From Acidobacteriota bacterium (GTDB taxonomy: Bacteria; Actinomycetota; Actinomycetes; Actinomycetales; Microbacteriaceae), in the NCBI GenBank assembly GCA_019352055.1, contig JABBOB010000007.1, positions 1 through 64,000 on the forward strand: a stretch of DNA of 64,000 bases, in the 5' to 3' direction. The notes beneath the pieces were generated by a model. That model was not told where the DNA came from, made no database searches, and saw only the letters and a program-made list of their open reading frames with translations. Both the position numbers and the translations under genes were made by a program. Below are positions 23,619-31,965 of this stretch, piece after piece (position 1 is the stretch's first letter; each line of letters opens with the position of its first letter).

Positions 23619-24479
23619 CTACGAAACGGAGAGGCCTGCTGCGATCCGATCGGCCATCGCCCTGCGTGCCTCGTCGACGTCCACACCCGTCGCGATGCGC
23701 ACCGAGCCGGGCCGGTCGACCACCCGGACCGCTCCCGAGTCCGCCACCTCGACCGCGACCGGTGGCGTGAACGCGAACAGCTCCGGCTGCAGCAGCGCGA
23801 GCGCGGTGAGGGGGTCGTGGGGCACTTCGAAGTCCTCGTCCCAGCGGGCCATCCAGGCGCGGATCTCGGCGGCGAGGATGCGGCCGAGCTCGCCGCGCGC
23901 CGCGAACCGCGCGATCTCCGGCTCCCCGAACCGCACCTGCCGGGTCACGTCGAGTCCCACCACGGTGATCCGCGCGCCGGACTCGAGCACCCGCTTCGCC
24001 GCGACGTGGTCGGAGGCGAGATTGTGCTCGGCGACGGTCGGGTCCCGCCAGTCGCCACCCATGATCGTGATGCCCGCGACGTCCAGGCCCGCGTCCAGCG
24101 CCGCCGCGACGGAGGTGAGCGGGCCGATCGCGAGCAGCTCCGCCCCCGCTGCCTGCTCGAGCAGCAGCCGGACCCCCGCCGACGGACTGCCGCCGTCCCG
24201 GGTCGGGAACGGGGCGAGCGCGCCGTACGCCGCCCCCTCGATGCCGGCCCACCACACGTCCTCGCCGGACAGGGGCCTCGACTGCCCCGGCTGCACGACC
24301 ACCGCCCGACCGGTCAGCTCGGCCATGCGAAGCACGATCGAGGCCCGCAGCCCTACGTCGCCGTAGGTCGTGCAGACACCGCGGAGGTCCACCTCGGGCG
24401 AACCCCAGAGCAGTGCGAGCGCGAGCTCGTCGTCGACGTCGGACCCCAGATCGGTGTCGAGGAGGATCGGGAGGGGCAC
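23619..24479 (-). CDS. nucleoside hydrolase (IUNH-type)
   Basis: N-terminal calcium-binding-type motif ILLDTDLGSDVDDELALALLWG, ELLAIGPLTSVAAAL, ITIMGGDWRD; GTG start. Confidence 0.87.
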   Translation of the reverse strand: MPLPILLDTDLGSDVDDELALALLWGSPEVDLRGVCTTYGDVGLRASIVLRMAELTGRAVVVQPGQSRPLSGEDVWWAGIEGAAYGALAPFPTRDGGSPSAGVRLLLEQAAGAELLAIGPLTSVAAALDAGLDVAGITIMGGDWRDPTVAEHNLASDHVAAKRVLESGARITVVGLDVTRQVRFGEPEIARFAARGELGRILAAEIRAWMARWDEDFEVPHDPLTALALLQPELFAFTPPVAVEVADSGAVRVVDRPGSVRIATGVDVDEARRAMADRIAAGLSVS

Positions 24480-24493
24480 TGGGAGCGGGCGGT

Positions 24494-25369
24494 TCAGCGG
24501 GCGCCGGACTTGCCGGCGTCCGGGCCCCACTCGGACAGCACGGCCGCCTCGATGATGGCGGTGATCGTGTAGAAGACGACGGACACGATGGTGACGAACA
24601 CCGTCGACGCCCAGATGAGCGGGTAGTCGAACGCGGCCTTCGCGGTCACGATCGTGCCGCCGAGGCCGGCGCTGGTGAACAGGTACTCGTACAGCATCGC
24701 CCCGGTGATCGCGCCCGGCACCGCGATGCGCATCGACGCGAAGAAGTACGGGAGGGCCGTGGGGATCGCGACCTTGCGCAGCACCGTGAACCGGCTGCCG
24801 CCGTAGACCCGGACGAGGTCCACCGACTGCTGCGAGACCGAGCGCAGTCCCACGGTGATGTTCACCAGCAGCGGGAAGAGCACCACGACGGTGCCGATCA
24901 GCGCGGCGGTGATCGCCCCGTTGCCGAAGACGATGTAGATCACGGGCGCCATCGCGAGCAGCGGGACGGTGCGCAGCAGCATCGCGATCGGCATGAACAT
25001 GAACTCGACCGGCCGGAACATCGTGAAGGCGATCGAGATCAGCACCGACAGCGGCACGCCGACGAGGAACCCGATGGACGCGTCGCCCAGCGTCACGCCG
25101 AGGAGCTTCAGCAGCGTGCTCTGGTGCGACGCCGCCGAGCCGCCGTCACCGTCCTGGGTGAAGTACTTCCAGACGTCGAGCGGGCCCTTCGTGATGAAGG
25201 ACGAGATGTGCGAGGTGCTGATGGCGACCTGCCACAGCACGACGAGCACCAGGAGCGAGAGCAGGATCGTCCCGACGGTGACGCCGGTGCGGCGCGCGGT
25301 GTAGGCGACGGCGGCGCGGGCGGAGGCGGAGACGACCGGTCCGCGGGCGGTGCTCACGGTCGCGGTCAT
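24494..25369 (-). CDS. ABC transporter permease (SsuC/ThiX-like)
   Basis: BPD_transp_1-type ORF; AIGLR-like EAA loop YGGSRFTVLRKVAIPTALPYFFASMRIAVPGAITGAMLYEY. Confidence 0.9.
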   Translation of the reverse strand: MTATVSTARGPVVSASARAAVAYTARRTGVTVGTILLSLLVLVVLWQVAISTSHISSFITKGPLDVWKYFTQDGDGGSAASHQSTLLKLLGVTLGDASIGFLVGVPLSVLISIAFTMFRPVEFMFMPIAMLLRTVPLLAMAPVIYIVFGNGAITAALIGTVVVLFPLLVNITVGLRSVSQQSVDLVRVYGGSRFTVLRKVAIPTALPYFFASMRIAVPGAITGAMLYEYLFTSAGLGGTIVTAKAAFDYPLIWASTVFVTIVSVVFYTITAIIEAAVLSEWGPDAGKSGAR

Positions 25370-26244
25370 CAGAACGCCGCCTTCCGGCCGCGGTCGGCGG
25401 CGGACCACGGGGTCAGCAGGCGTCCGATCCGGTCGATGAGGAAGTAGGCGAGCCCGGCGATGCCGCCGGAGGTCAGCGCCAGCACCCAGACGCGCGTGGC
25501 GTCGTTGTAGAACTGCGCGTTCAGCAGGAGGATCCCGATGCCGGAGTCGACCCCGACCAGGAAGTACTCCCCGAGCACCGCGCCCAGGAACGCGGCCGGT
25601 GCCGCGATCTTCAGCGCCGCGAGCAGGCTGGGCAGCGCTGCGTACAGGCGCACCTTGCGGATCTGGGTGAAGCGGCTGCCGCCGTAGGCGCTGATCACGT
25701 CGAGCTGGGTGCTGTTCGCCGACTTGAGGCCGAGGATCGAGCCGATCACCGTGGTGAAGATGACGCTCAGGGCGGCGAGGAACACGCTCGTGACGCGGGA
25801 ACCGGCTTCCGACATGATCGCGACCAGCGGGCCGATGGCCGTCAGCGGCAGGCACGAGGTGACGACCGCGAGCTGCGTCGCGAACCCCTCCGACCTCGGC
25901 AGCAGCAGCACGATCAGGGCGAGCACGAGGGCGATGACGTTGCCGATCAGGTAGCCCTCGCCGGCGGCGAGGCTCGTCGCGCCGATCGCCTGCCAGTAGG
26001 ACGAGTCGCCGAACGCCTGGCCGAACAGCTTCACGACCGCGAACGGCGTCGGGATCGCGCCGCTCCTGCCGAGCGAGGTGATCGAGAGGATCCACCAGAC
26101 GGCGATGATCAGGACCACGCCGGCCAGGCCGCCGACCCAGGCGGGCGTGCCCGCGAGCCGGCTCCCGGCGCTCCGCGACGGACGCGCCCCGGGGACGGTG
26201 CCGTCGACGACGAGGCTGTTGGCGGCCTCCGCGAGCTCAGTCAT
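25369..26244 (-). CDS. ABC transporter permease
   Basis: EAA loop [42 protein letters not shown]; 1-nt TGATG overlap with the next permease. Confidence 0.9.
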   Translation of the reverse strand: MTELAEAANSLVVDGTVPGARPSRSAGSRLAGTPAWVGGLAGVVLIIAVWWILSITSLGRSGAIPTPFAVVKLFGQAFGDSSYWQAIGATSLAAGEGYLIGNVIALVLALIVLLLPRSEGFATQLAVVTSCLPLTAIGPLVAIMSEAGSRVTSVFLAALSVIFTTVIGSILGLKSANSTQLDVISAYGGSRFTQIRKVRLYAALPSLLAALKIAAPAAFLGAVLGEYFLVGVDSGIGILLLNAQFYNDATRVWVLALTSGGIAGLAYFLIDRIGRLLTPWSAADRGRKAAF

Positions 26245-27070
26245 CGTCGCCCTTGCCGCCGAACAGGATCTCCGACAGCCGGTCGACGTAGGCGTGGAAC
26301 TCGGGGGTCCGCATCAGCTCGGGCACCCGCGGTCGAGGGAGGTCGATCTGCACCACCTCGACGATGCGACCAGGCCGTGCGCTCATGACGGCGACGACGT
26401 CGGAGAGGAACACGGCCTCGCTGATGCCGTGCGTGACCATCAGCGTGGTCGCCGGTCGCTCGGTCCAGATCCGGAGCAGCTCGACGTTCATCCGCTGCCG
26501 GGTCATGTCGTCGAGCGCACCGAACGGCTCGTCGAGCAGCATGATGCTCGGCTGCACGACCAGGCAGCGGGCGATGGAGACGCGCTGCCGCATGCCGCCG
26601 GAGAGCTGCGCGGGCTTGGCGTGCTCGAAGCCGCGGAGGCCCACGAGATCGATCAGCCCGTCGACGAGACCGTCGTCGATCTTGAGACCGGCGACCTCGA
26701 GGGGCAGCCGGATGTTCTTCTCGACGGTGCGCCACGGGAGCAGTGCCGAGTCCTGGAACGCGATGCCGATCGAGTGGTCGCGCTGGATCTCGGCGGCGGT
26801 GCGGCCGTTCACGCCGACCGTGCCCGCGGAGGGGGTGTCCAGCCCGGCGAGGATCCGCAGGATCGTCGACTTGCCGCACCCGGACGGCCCGAGCAGCGAG
26901 AGGAACGAGTCCTTCCTCGTGCCCAGGTGGACGTCCGACAGCGCGTGGACCGACTTGCGGCCGAGGGAGAAGGTCTTCGTCAGGCCCTGGATGTTGATCC
27001 CGGAGGCGAGCTCCGGGTTCGACACGGGATCCGACGTCGCGACCGCGGTGCTCGTCACGATGTCCATCAT
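26237..27070 (-). CDS. ABC transporter ATP-binding protein
   Basis: Walker [15 protein letters not shown], signature [15 protein letters not shown], Walker [13 protein letters not shown]. Confidence 0.95.
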   Translation of the reverse strand: MMDIVTSTAVATSDPVSNPELASGINIQGLTKTFSLGRKSVHALSDVHLGTRKDSFLSLLGPSGCGKSTILRILAGLDTPSAGTVGVNGRTAAEIQRDHSIGIAFQDSALLPWRTVEKNIRLPLEVAGLKIDDGLVDGLIDLVGLRGFEHAKPAQLSGGMRQRVSIARCLVVQPSIMLLDEPFGALDDMTRQRMNVELLRIWTERPATTLMVTHGISEAVFLSDVVAVMSARPGRIVEVVQIDLPRPRVPELMRTPEFHAYVDRLSEILFGGKGDDD

Positions 27071-27111
27071 GGGACCTTCCCCTCAGCGCGAATCGGTCGG
27101 CCCCGATCCGC

Positions 27112-28245
27112 TCAGGCGGCGCTGGGGATCGTGAAGGTGGTCTTGAGGCTCGGGTTCTCCTTGTAGACCTCTTCGATCAGGCTCATGTCGAACAGCTTGT
27201 CGGCAGTGATGTCGTAGCCCATCGCCGCGAGCGACTTGATGTTCTGGTCGATCAGGTCCTGCGTCATCGTGAACAGGCCGTTCGTGTTGACGTCCGTGGT
27301 GAGGATGAGCCCGTTCTGCGCGGTCGCCTCCTTCGTCTGCTCGGTGACGTCGAGGTCCTTGCCGAAGTTCGCACCCTTGCCGTACTTGTTCGCAGCCAGG
27401 GATGCGGACTTCGCCGGGTCCTTGACCGCGTCCGTCCAGCCCTGGATCTCGGCCTTCAGGTAGGCCTTCAGCAGCGCGCGCTTCGTGTCGATCGTGTCCT
27501 GCAGCACCGTGAAGGTCTCGGCCACGAACGGGAGCCCGTTGTCGGCGAACGTGAGCAGCACCGGGGTCTTGCCCTCGGAGGCGGCGAGGATCGGCTCGTT
27601 CGTCGTGTACGACATGTGCGCGTCGTACTTGCCGGAGATGAGCGGGGCGATGTCGAAGCCCGTGGTCACGATCGTGACGTCGCTCTTCGAGAGGCCGTTC
27701 GCCTTCAGGAAGCCGTCGACGATCGTCTGGTTCGCCCCGGCCTGCACCCCGATCTTCTTGCCCTTGAGCTCGGCCACCGTGCTGATCGGCGTGCCCTCCT
27801 TCAACGACATCAGGCAGAACGGGTTCTTCTGGTAGGTCGTGGCGATGACCTTGAGGGGCGCGCCCTTGATGATCGAGGGCGCGGTGCCGATGGGCGAGGA
27901 GAGACCGACGAGGGCCTTGCCGGAGATGATGATCTCCTCCGCCGTGGTGCTGCCGGAGCCGCCGGCGAGCAGATCGACCGTGCCGAAGCCGGCCTTCGTG
28001 TAGTACCCGTTCTCGGTCGCGAAGTACTCGCCCGCGAACTCGATGTTCTTGATCCAGGAGAGCTGGACGGCGATGTCGCCGTAGCTGGCCGCGGCACCGC
28101 TGGAGGCGGATCCGGAGGCGCCGGTGCTGCTCGTGCCGGAGCACGCCGCCAGCAGGGCCGTGGTGCCGACCACACCCGCGGCGGCGCCACCGATGCGGAG
28201 GAACGACCGGCGGTCGAAGGCGGAGGAGATGGGCTGTGTAGGCAT
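27112..28245 (-). CDS. NMT1/THI5-like ABC substrate-binding lipoprotein
   Basis: RRSFLRIGGAAAGVVGTTALLAACSG (twin-Arg-like region plus lipobox LAAC), VQLSWIKNIEFAGEYFATENGYYTKAGF typical of the NMT1 family. Confidence 0.9.
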   Translation of the reverse strand: MPTQPISSAFDRRSFLRIGGAAAGVVGTTALLAACSGTSSTGASGSASSGAAASYGDIAVQLSWIKNIEFAGEYFATENGYYTKAGFGTVDLLAGGSGSTTAEEIIISGKALVGLSSPIGTAPSIIKGAPLKVIATTYQKNPFCLMSLKEGTPISTVAELKGKKIGVQAGANQTIVDGFLKANGLSKSDVTIVTTGFDIAPLISGKYDAHMSYTTNEPILAASEGKTPVLLTFADNGLPFVAETFTVLQDTIDTKRALLKAYLKAEIQGWTDAVKDPAKSASLAANKYGKGANFGKDLDVTEQTKEATAQNGLILTTDVNTNGLFTMTQDLIDQNIKSLAAMGYDITADKLFDMSLIEEVYKENPSLKTTFTIPSAA

Positions 28246-28395
28246 TCGAGTCCTCGAGGGTTGTGCAGGGGGACGGGTGCTGTGTCCCCGGTGAAGGTAC
28301 TCACGGCGCGTTTCCCCCACGTTTCGGGCCGGTCACGATCACGAGGTCGTCGTTCGGCACGCCGACGCGGCGGTGACCCGAGCCAGCTCCTCCCG

Positions 28396-29160
28396 TCAGA
28401 GCTCGAGGGCCACGGCGGTCTCGAGGGCCGCCTCGATGCTCGCCGCCCAGCCCGCCCTGAGCGCGTCCTTCGTCCCCGAGTAGAGGCTCGCGCCGTCGAC
28501 CAGGTTGCTCGAGCAGGCGCAGATCATGGCCGCGCGCACGCCGCGCAGCCGCGCGACGACGAAGAGCGCGCTCGACTCCATCTCGATGTTGAGGATCCCC
28601 TCGCGGCGCAGCCGTTCGATCCACTCCGGACCTTCCGCGTAGAACGCGTCGTCGCTCGCGTTGAGACCGTTCACGGCGCTGAGCCCTTCGCGCGCGGCGA
28701 TCCGGGCCGCCTGCCGCTCGAGCTCGAGCGTGATCGGCAGGTCCGGCACCGCCGGGTAGCCGGGGTGCACGTAGGCGGCGGTCGTGCCGTCGTTGCGGAG
28801 TGTGCCTTCGCTGACGAGCAGGTCCCCGGGGCGCACGCCCGGCTGCACGGCCGCGGAGCTGCCGACGCGGATGAGCGCGGTGACGCCCACCCGGATCAGC
28901 TCCTCCACCGCGATCGCGGTGGAGGGGCAGCCCATCCCGGTCGAGGTCGCGGTGATGCGGCGCCCCTTGTAGCGGCCCGTCATGGTGCGGTGCTCTCGCT
29001 GGTGCGCCACCTCCTGCACGTCCGTGAGGAACTCGGCGATCAGCGGGACGCGGAACGGGTCGCCGGGCAGCAGGGCCACCGAGCCGACCTCGCCCGGCGC
29101 GATCCCGATGTGGTACTGGCGCTCCCCGAGGCCCACGGAGCTCTTGTCGACGGTGCTCAT
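28396..29160 (-). CDS. nucleoside phosphorylase (uridine/purine nucleoside phosphorylase family)
   Basis: VALLPGDPFRVPLIAEFL, YKGRRITATSTGMGCPSTAIAVEELIRVGVTALIRVGSSAAVQPGVRPGDLLVSEG. Confidence 0.92.
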   Translation of the reverse strand: MSTVDKSSVGLGERQYHIGIAPGEVGSVALLPGDPFRVPLIAEFLTDVQEVAHQREHRTMTGRYKGRRITATSTGMGCPSTAIAVEELIRVGVTALIRVGSSAAVQPGVRPGDLLVSEGTLRNDGTTAAYVHPGYPAVPDLPITLELERQAARIAAREGLSAVNGLNASDDAFYAEGPEWIERLRREGILNIEMESSALFVVARLRGVRAAMICACSSNLVDGASLYSGTKDALRAGWAASIEAALETAVALEL

Positions 29161-29203
29161 CCCGTCATCCTCCTGGACCTGGTCGCCCGGTAGCGTCGAC
29201 CGG

Positions 29204-29851
29204 GTGCCCGTCCGCCGCCTCGTCGTCCTCGACTTCGACGGGACGGTGGCCGTCGGGGACGGTCCGGTGCTCGACTACTTCCGCAGGATCGCCGGAGGCG
29301 CAGCGGACGACGAGCTCGCCCGCTGGCTCGCGTCCGGCGGAGGGCACGTGGACGGCTACGCGTTCGTGGCGGACTGGGCGGCACGGCACGGGGTTCCCGA
29401 AGCGACGCGCTCGGCGGCCTACACGGCCAGCCGGGCCGCGCTGCACGCGGGCGACGTCGGGATCACCGCGCCGGCGGGACTCGCCGCACTGCTGCGGGAG
29501 CGCCCGGCCGACGTGCGGTGCGTCCTGGTGACCAACGCGCCGGTGGCGGGGATCGACCCGCTGCTCGAACGCCTCGGGCTCGCGAGGCTGCTGGACTCGG
29601 TCGTCGGCGACGCGCGCAAGCCGAGCGGCATGCCGGCGGTCCTGGAGCGGCTGCTCGCCGAGGCGTCCCGCTCCCCCGACGCGCTGCTGTCGGTCGGCGA
29701 CGTGTGGCGCAACGACCTCGAGCCGGCCGCTGCGATCGGCGGCGCGACGGCGTTCGTGGACCGGTTCGGGCGCGGCGAGGGCTCGCCGACGTTCCGCGCG
29801 CGCACCCTGGAGGCGCTCCTCCCGTCGATCGAAGGGTGGTGGAGCGCATGA
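29204..29851 (+). CDS. HAD-family hydrolase
   Basis: VVLDFDGTVAVGDG motif I, VTNAP motif II, LSVGDVWRNDLEPAAAIGG motif IV; GTG start. Confidence 0.85.
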   Translation: MPVRRLVVLDFDGTVAVGDGPVLDYFRRIAGGAADDELARWLASGGGHVDGYAFVADWAARHGVPEATRSAAYTASRAALHAGDVGITAPAGLAALLRERPADVRCVLVTNAPVAGIDPLLERLGLARLLDSVVGDARKPSGMPAVLERLLAEASRSPDALLSVGDVWRNDLEPAAAIGGATAFVDRFGRGEGSPTFRARTLEALLPSIEGWWSA

Positions 29852-29955
29852 CGATCCTCGTCGTGGCCGGGCTCCTGGTCGGCATCGCCGTCGCGACGCT
29901 CGTGGCGACCCGCATCGCCCGCCTGGTCGCGTTCCTCCGCCAATTGCGCCGCTGA
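29848..29955 (+). CDS. 35-aa single-TM small protein (putative)
   Basis: ATGA overlap with the HAD gene; MTILVVAGLLVGIAVATLVATRIARLVAFLRQLRR. Confidence 0.45.
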   Translation: MTILVVAGLLVGIAVATLVATRIARLVAFLRQLRR

Positions 29956-30008
29956 GTCGCAATTGCGCCGCGCAGCCGGTACGCAATTGCGACTCAGGAT
30001 CGCAATTC
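29941..30008. repeat. left 68-nt imperfect palindromic repeat (27-nt arms, 14-nt spacer)
   Basis: CAATTGCGCCGCTGAGTCGCAATTGCG - 14 nt - CGCAATTGCGACTCAGGATCGCAATTC; the inner 16 bp (29952-29967 / 29982-29997) are perfectly inverted. Confidence 0.85.
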
Positions 30009-30088
30009 GCCGGAGGAGCGAGCCTGCGGTCGGGTCCTCCACAGGCCGGACCCCTGCGCGTCGGCCTCCTCGGCGGCAGCATGGCCGC

Positions 30089-31060
30089 GTGAACGGCTGG
30101 GATCTCGAGCTGATCGTCGTCCTCGGCGGGTCGCACCCGAGCGGCGAGCGCAGCTCGGTCGCGCGTGACGTCGAACGCGGGCTGCTGATCCGGATCCGCA
30201 GAGGGGTCTACACCGCGCACGCGGGCTTCGACTCGCTGTCCATCGAGCAGCAGCACATCGTCCGGATGCGGGCCGTCGCGGCGGTGGCTCCCGGCACGGT
30301 GTTCTCGCACATGTCGGCGGCGGTGCTGCACGGCCTCCCGGTGCTCAGGAGCGGGCTCGCCCGCGTGCACACCACGGTTCCGGCCGCGAGCCTGAGGGGT
30401 CGGGACGGGGTCGCGGGGCACGTGTTCCCGCTGCTCGACTCCGAGATCACCTGGTGCGGGCCGCTGCAGACGACCGCGATCGGGCGGACGGTGGTCGACG
30501 TCGCTGGAGCGCTGCCGTTCGGCGAAGGGCTGATGGTCGCCGACGCGGCACTCCGCTCCGGTGTCCGTCGCGACCTGCTCGAGCAGGCGGTGGCGCTCGC
30601 CGGCCCGCGGCAGTCGGGGCAGCGGATCGGGAACGTCGTCGCGGTGGCGCACCCGGGTGCCGAGTCCGCGAACGAGTCGATGTCCCGCGCGGGCATGATC
30701 CGATTCGGCTTCGAGCCACCGGAGCTGCAGCACGAGCTGAGGGATGCGGACGGGTTCGTCGCAGCGCTGGACTTCTTCTTCCGTCGGTTCCGCGTCGGCG
30801 GCGAGGCGGACGGGATGAAGAAGCTGCTCGATCCCGCGATCGCGACCCGGGGCGCCGGACGGGCGCTGGTGCAGGAGAAGCGCCGTGAGGACCGAGTGCT
30901 GCCGCTCGTCCGCAGCCTCGCCCGCTGGGGCTGGTTCGAGGCGACCCGTCCGGTGCGCCTGCGGCAGAAGCTCGCAGCTCACGGGGTGCACCCGCCCGCA
31001 GCCCGAGCGTCGATCTCGGACTACGCGCGAGCAGCACGCGGCGCGAGACCCCGCCGCTGA
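30089..31060 (+). CDS. AbiEi-like (type IV toxin-antitoxin antitoxin-domain) protein with a C-terminal DUF559-like region
   Basis: N-terminal winged-helix-like DVERGLLIRIRRGVYTAH, GTVFSHMSAAVLHGLPV, HTTVPAASLRGRDGVAGHVFPL, TAIGRTVVDVAGALPFGEGLMVADAAL: pattern of AbiEi/DUF559 proteins. GTG start. Confidence 0.7.
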   Translation: MNGWDLELIVVLGGSHPSGERSSVARDVERGLLIRIRRGVYTAHAGFDSLSIEQQHIVRMRAVAAVAPGTVFSHMSAAVLHGLPVLRSGLARVHTTVPAASLRGRDGVAGHVFPLLDSEITWCGPLQTTAIGRTVVDVAGALPFGEGLMVADAALRSGVRRDLLEQAVALAGPRQSGQRIGNVVAVAHPGAESANESMSRAGMIRFGFEPPELQHELRDADGFVAALDFFFRRFRVGGEADGMKKLLDPAIATRGAGRALVQEKRREDRVLPLVRSLARWGWFEATRPVRLRQKLAAHGVHPPAARASISDYARAARGARPRR

Positions 31061-31063
31061 TCG

Positions 31064-31131
31064 CAATTGCGCCGCCCAGTCCCAATTGCGACCGGGCTGA
31101 GCGGCGCAAATGGGACTCAGCGGCGCAATTG
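31064..31131. repeat. right 68-nt imperfect palindromic repeat, inverted relative to the left copy
   Basis: CAATTGCGCCGCCCAGTCCCAATTGCG - 14 nt - CGCAAATGGGACTCAGCGGCGCAATTG; outer arm matches the reverse complement of the left outer arm at 25/27. Confidence 0.85.
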
Positions 31132-31134
31132 CGG

Positions 31135-31965
31135 TCAGTTGGTGCCGGGGGCGTCGCGCGCGTGGGTCTCGCGGAGGGTCGCCAGCAGGCTCAGCACCGC
31201 GGCGACCTCCTTCACGCCGGCCACCCGATGGTCCGCGGCGGTCGGGCCGTCGCCGCTCTTCACGCCGAGGTCGTCCGCGGTCAACGCCACGAAGGCGTCC
31301 TCGTCGGTGACGTCGTCGCCGGCGTAGAAGACCGCGGTCGCGTGCGTGTAGCGCCGGAGGTGCTCGACCGCCTCCCCCTTCGTGGTCGAGCGGACGGAGA
31401 ACTCGATCACGTCCTTGCCGAGCCGCACCGTCGCGTCGGGTGCCTCCGCCTTCAGCTCGTTGATCGCCACCAGGTGCGCGACGCGACTGTGCCGCTCGGT
31501 CGCGAGCCGCGTGTGGACCGCGAAGCCCGCCGGCTTCGGCTCGATCCACACGGTGTCCAGCGTGTCCGCGATCTGGTCGAGCACCTGCTCGAGCACATCC
31601 AGCTGCCGGCGCTCGCCGTCGTCGAGCGCGAGCACGTCGTCCGGGTCGTCGAGTCGCAGCTCGATGCCGTGGGAGCCGACGAGCAGGACGCGGTCGCCGA
31701 ACGGGGCCACCTGCTCGAGGTCCTGCAGCGACCGGCCGGAGACCAGCGCGACCCGGGTGTCCGGCACCTCGATCAGCCGCTCCACCGCTGCCCGCGCCTC
31801 GGGCGTCGCCCGCGCCTTCTCGGGGTCGTCGACCACCGGAGCGAGCGTCCCGTCGAAGTCGAGCGCGACCAGGAGACGCGGTGTCGCGGCGAGCGCGCCC
31901 AGTGCGTCGCGCAGGTCCCGCCGCACCCCGCTGCCGGACTGGCCGACGCGATCGTCGATCGCCAT
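31135..31965 (-). CDS. otsB: trehalose-6-phosphate phosphatase
   Basis: LLVALDFDGTLAPVVDDPEKARATPEARAAVERL, VALVSGRSLQDLEQV, YAGDDVTDEDAF. Confidence 0.95.
   Translation of the reverse strand: MAIDDRVGQSGSGVRRDLRDALGALAATPRLLVALDFDGTLAPVVDDPEKARATPEARAAVERLIEVPDTRVALVSGRSLQDLEQVAPFGDRVLLVGSHGIELRLDDPDDVLALDDGERRQLDVLEQVLDQIADTLDTVWIEPKPAGFAVHTRLATERHSRVAHLVAINELKAEAPDATVRLGKDVIEFSVRSTTKGEAVEHLRRYTHATAVFYAGDDVTDEDAFVALTADDLGVKSGDGPTAADHRVAGVKEVAAVLSLLATLRETHARDAPGTN

Noticed and set aside
28246-28395. TPP or purine riboswitch upstream of the NMT1-type lipoprotein
   Set aside because: No CTGAGA/ACCTGATC-type TPP core or purine aptamer core seen on the minus strand.
29935-31140. Target-site duplication around the 29941-31131 cassette
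   Set aside because: Bases outside the outer arms (CTCCGC on the left, CGGTCA on the right) do not form a direct repeat, so a transposition claim is not supported by a TSD.
29165-31549. 794-aa minus-strand ORF over the HAD and AbiEi-like genes
   Set aside because: Low-complexity shadow frame; the plus-strand genes have recognisable motifs.
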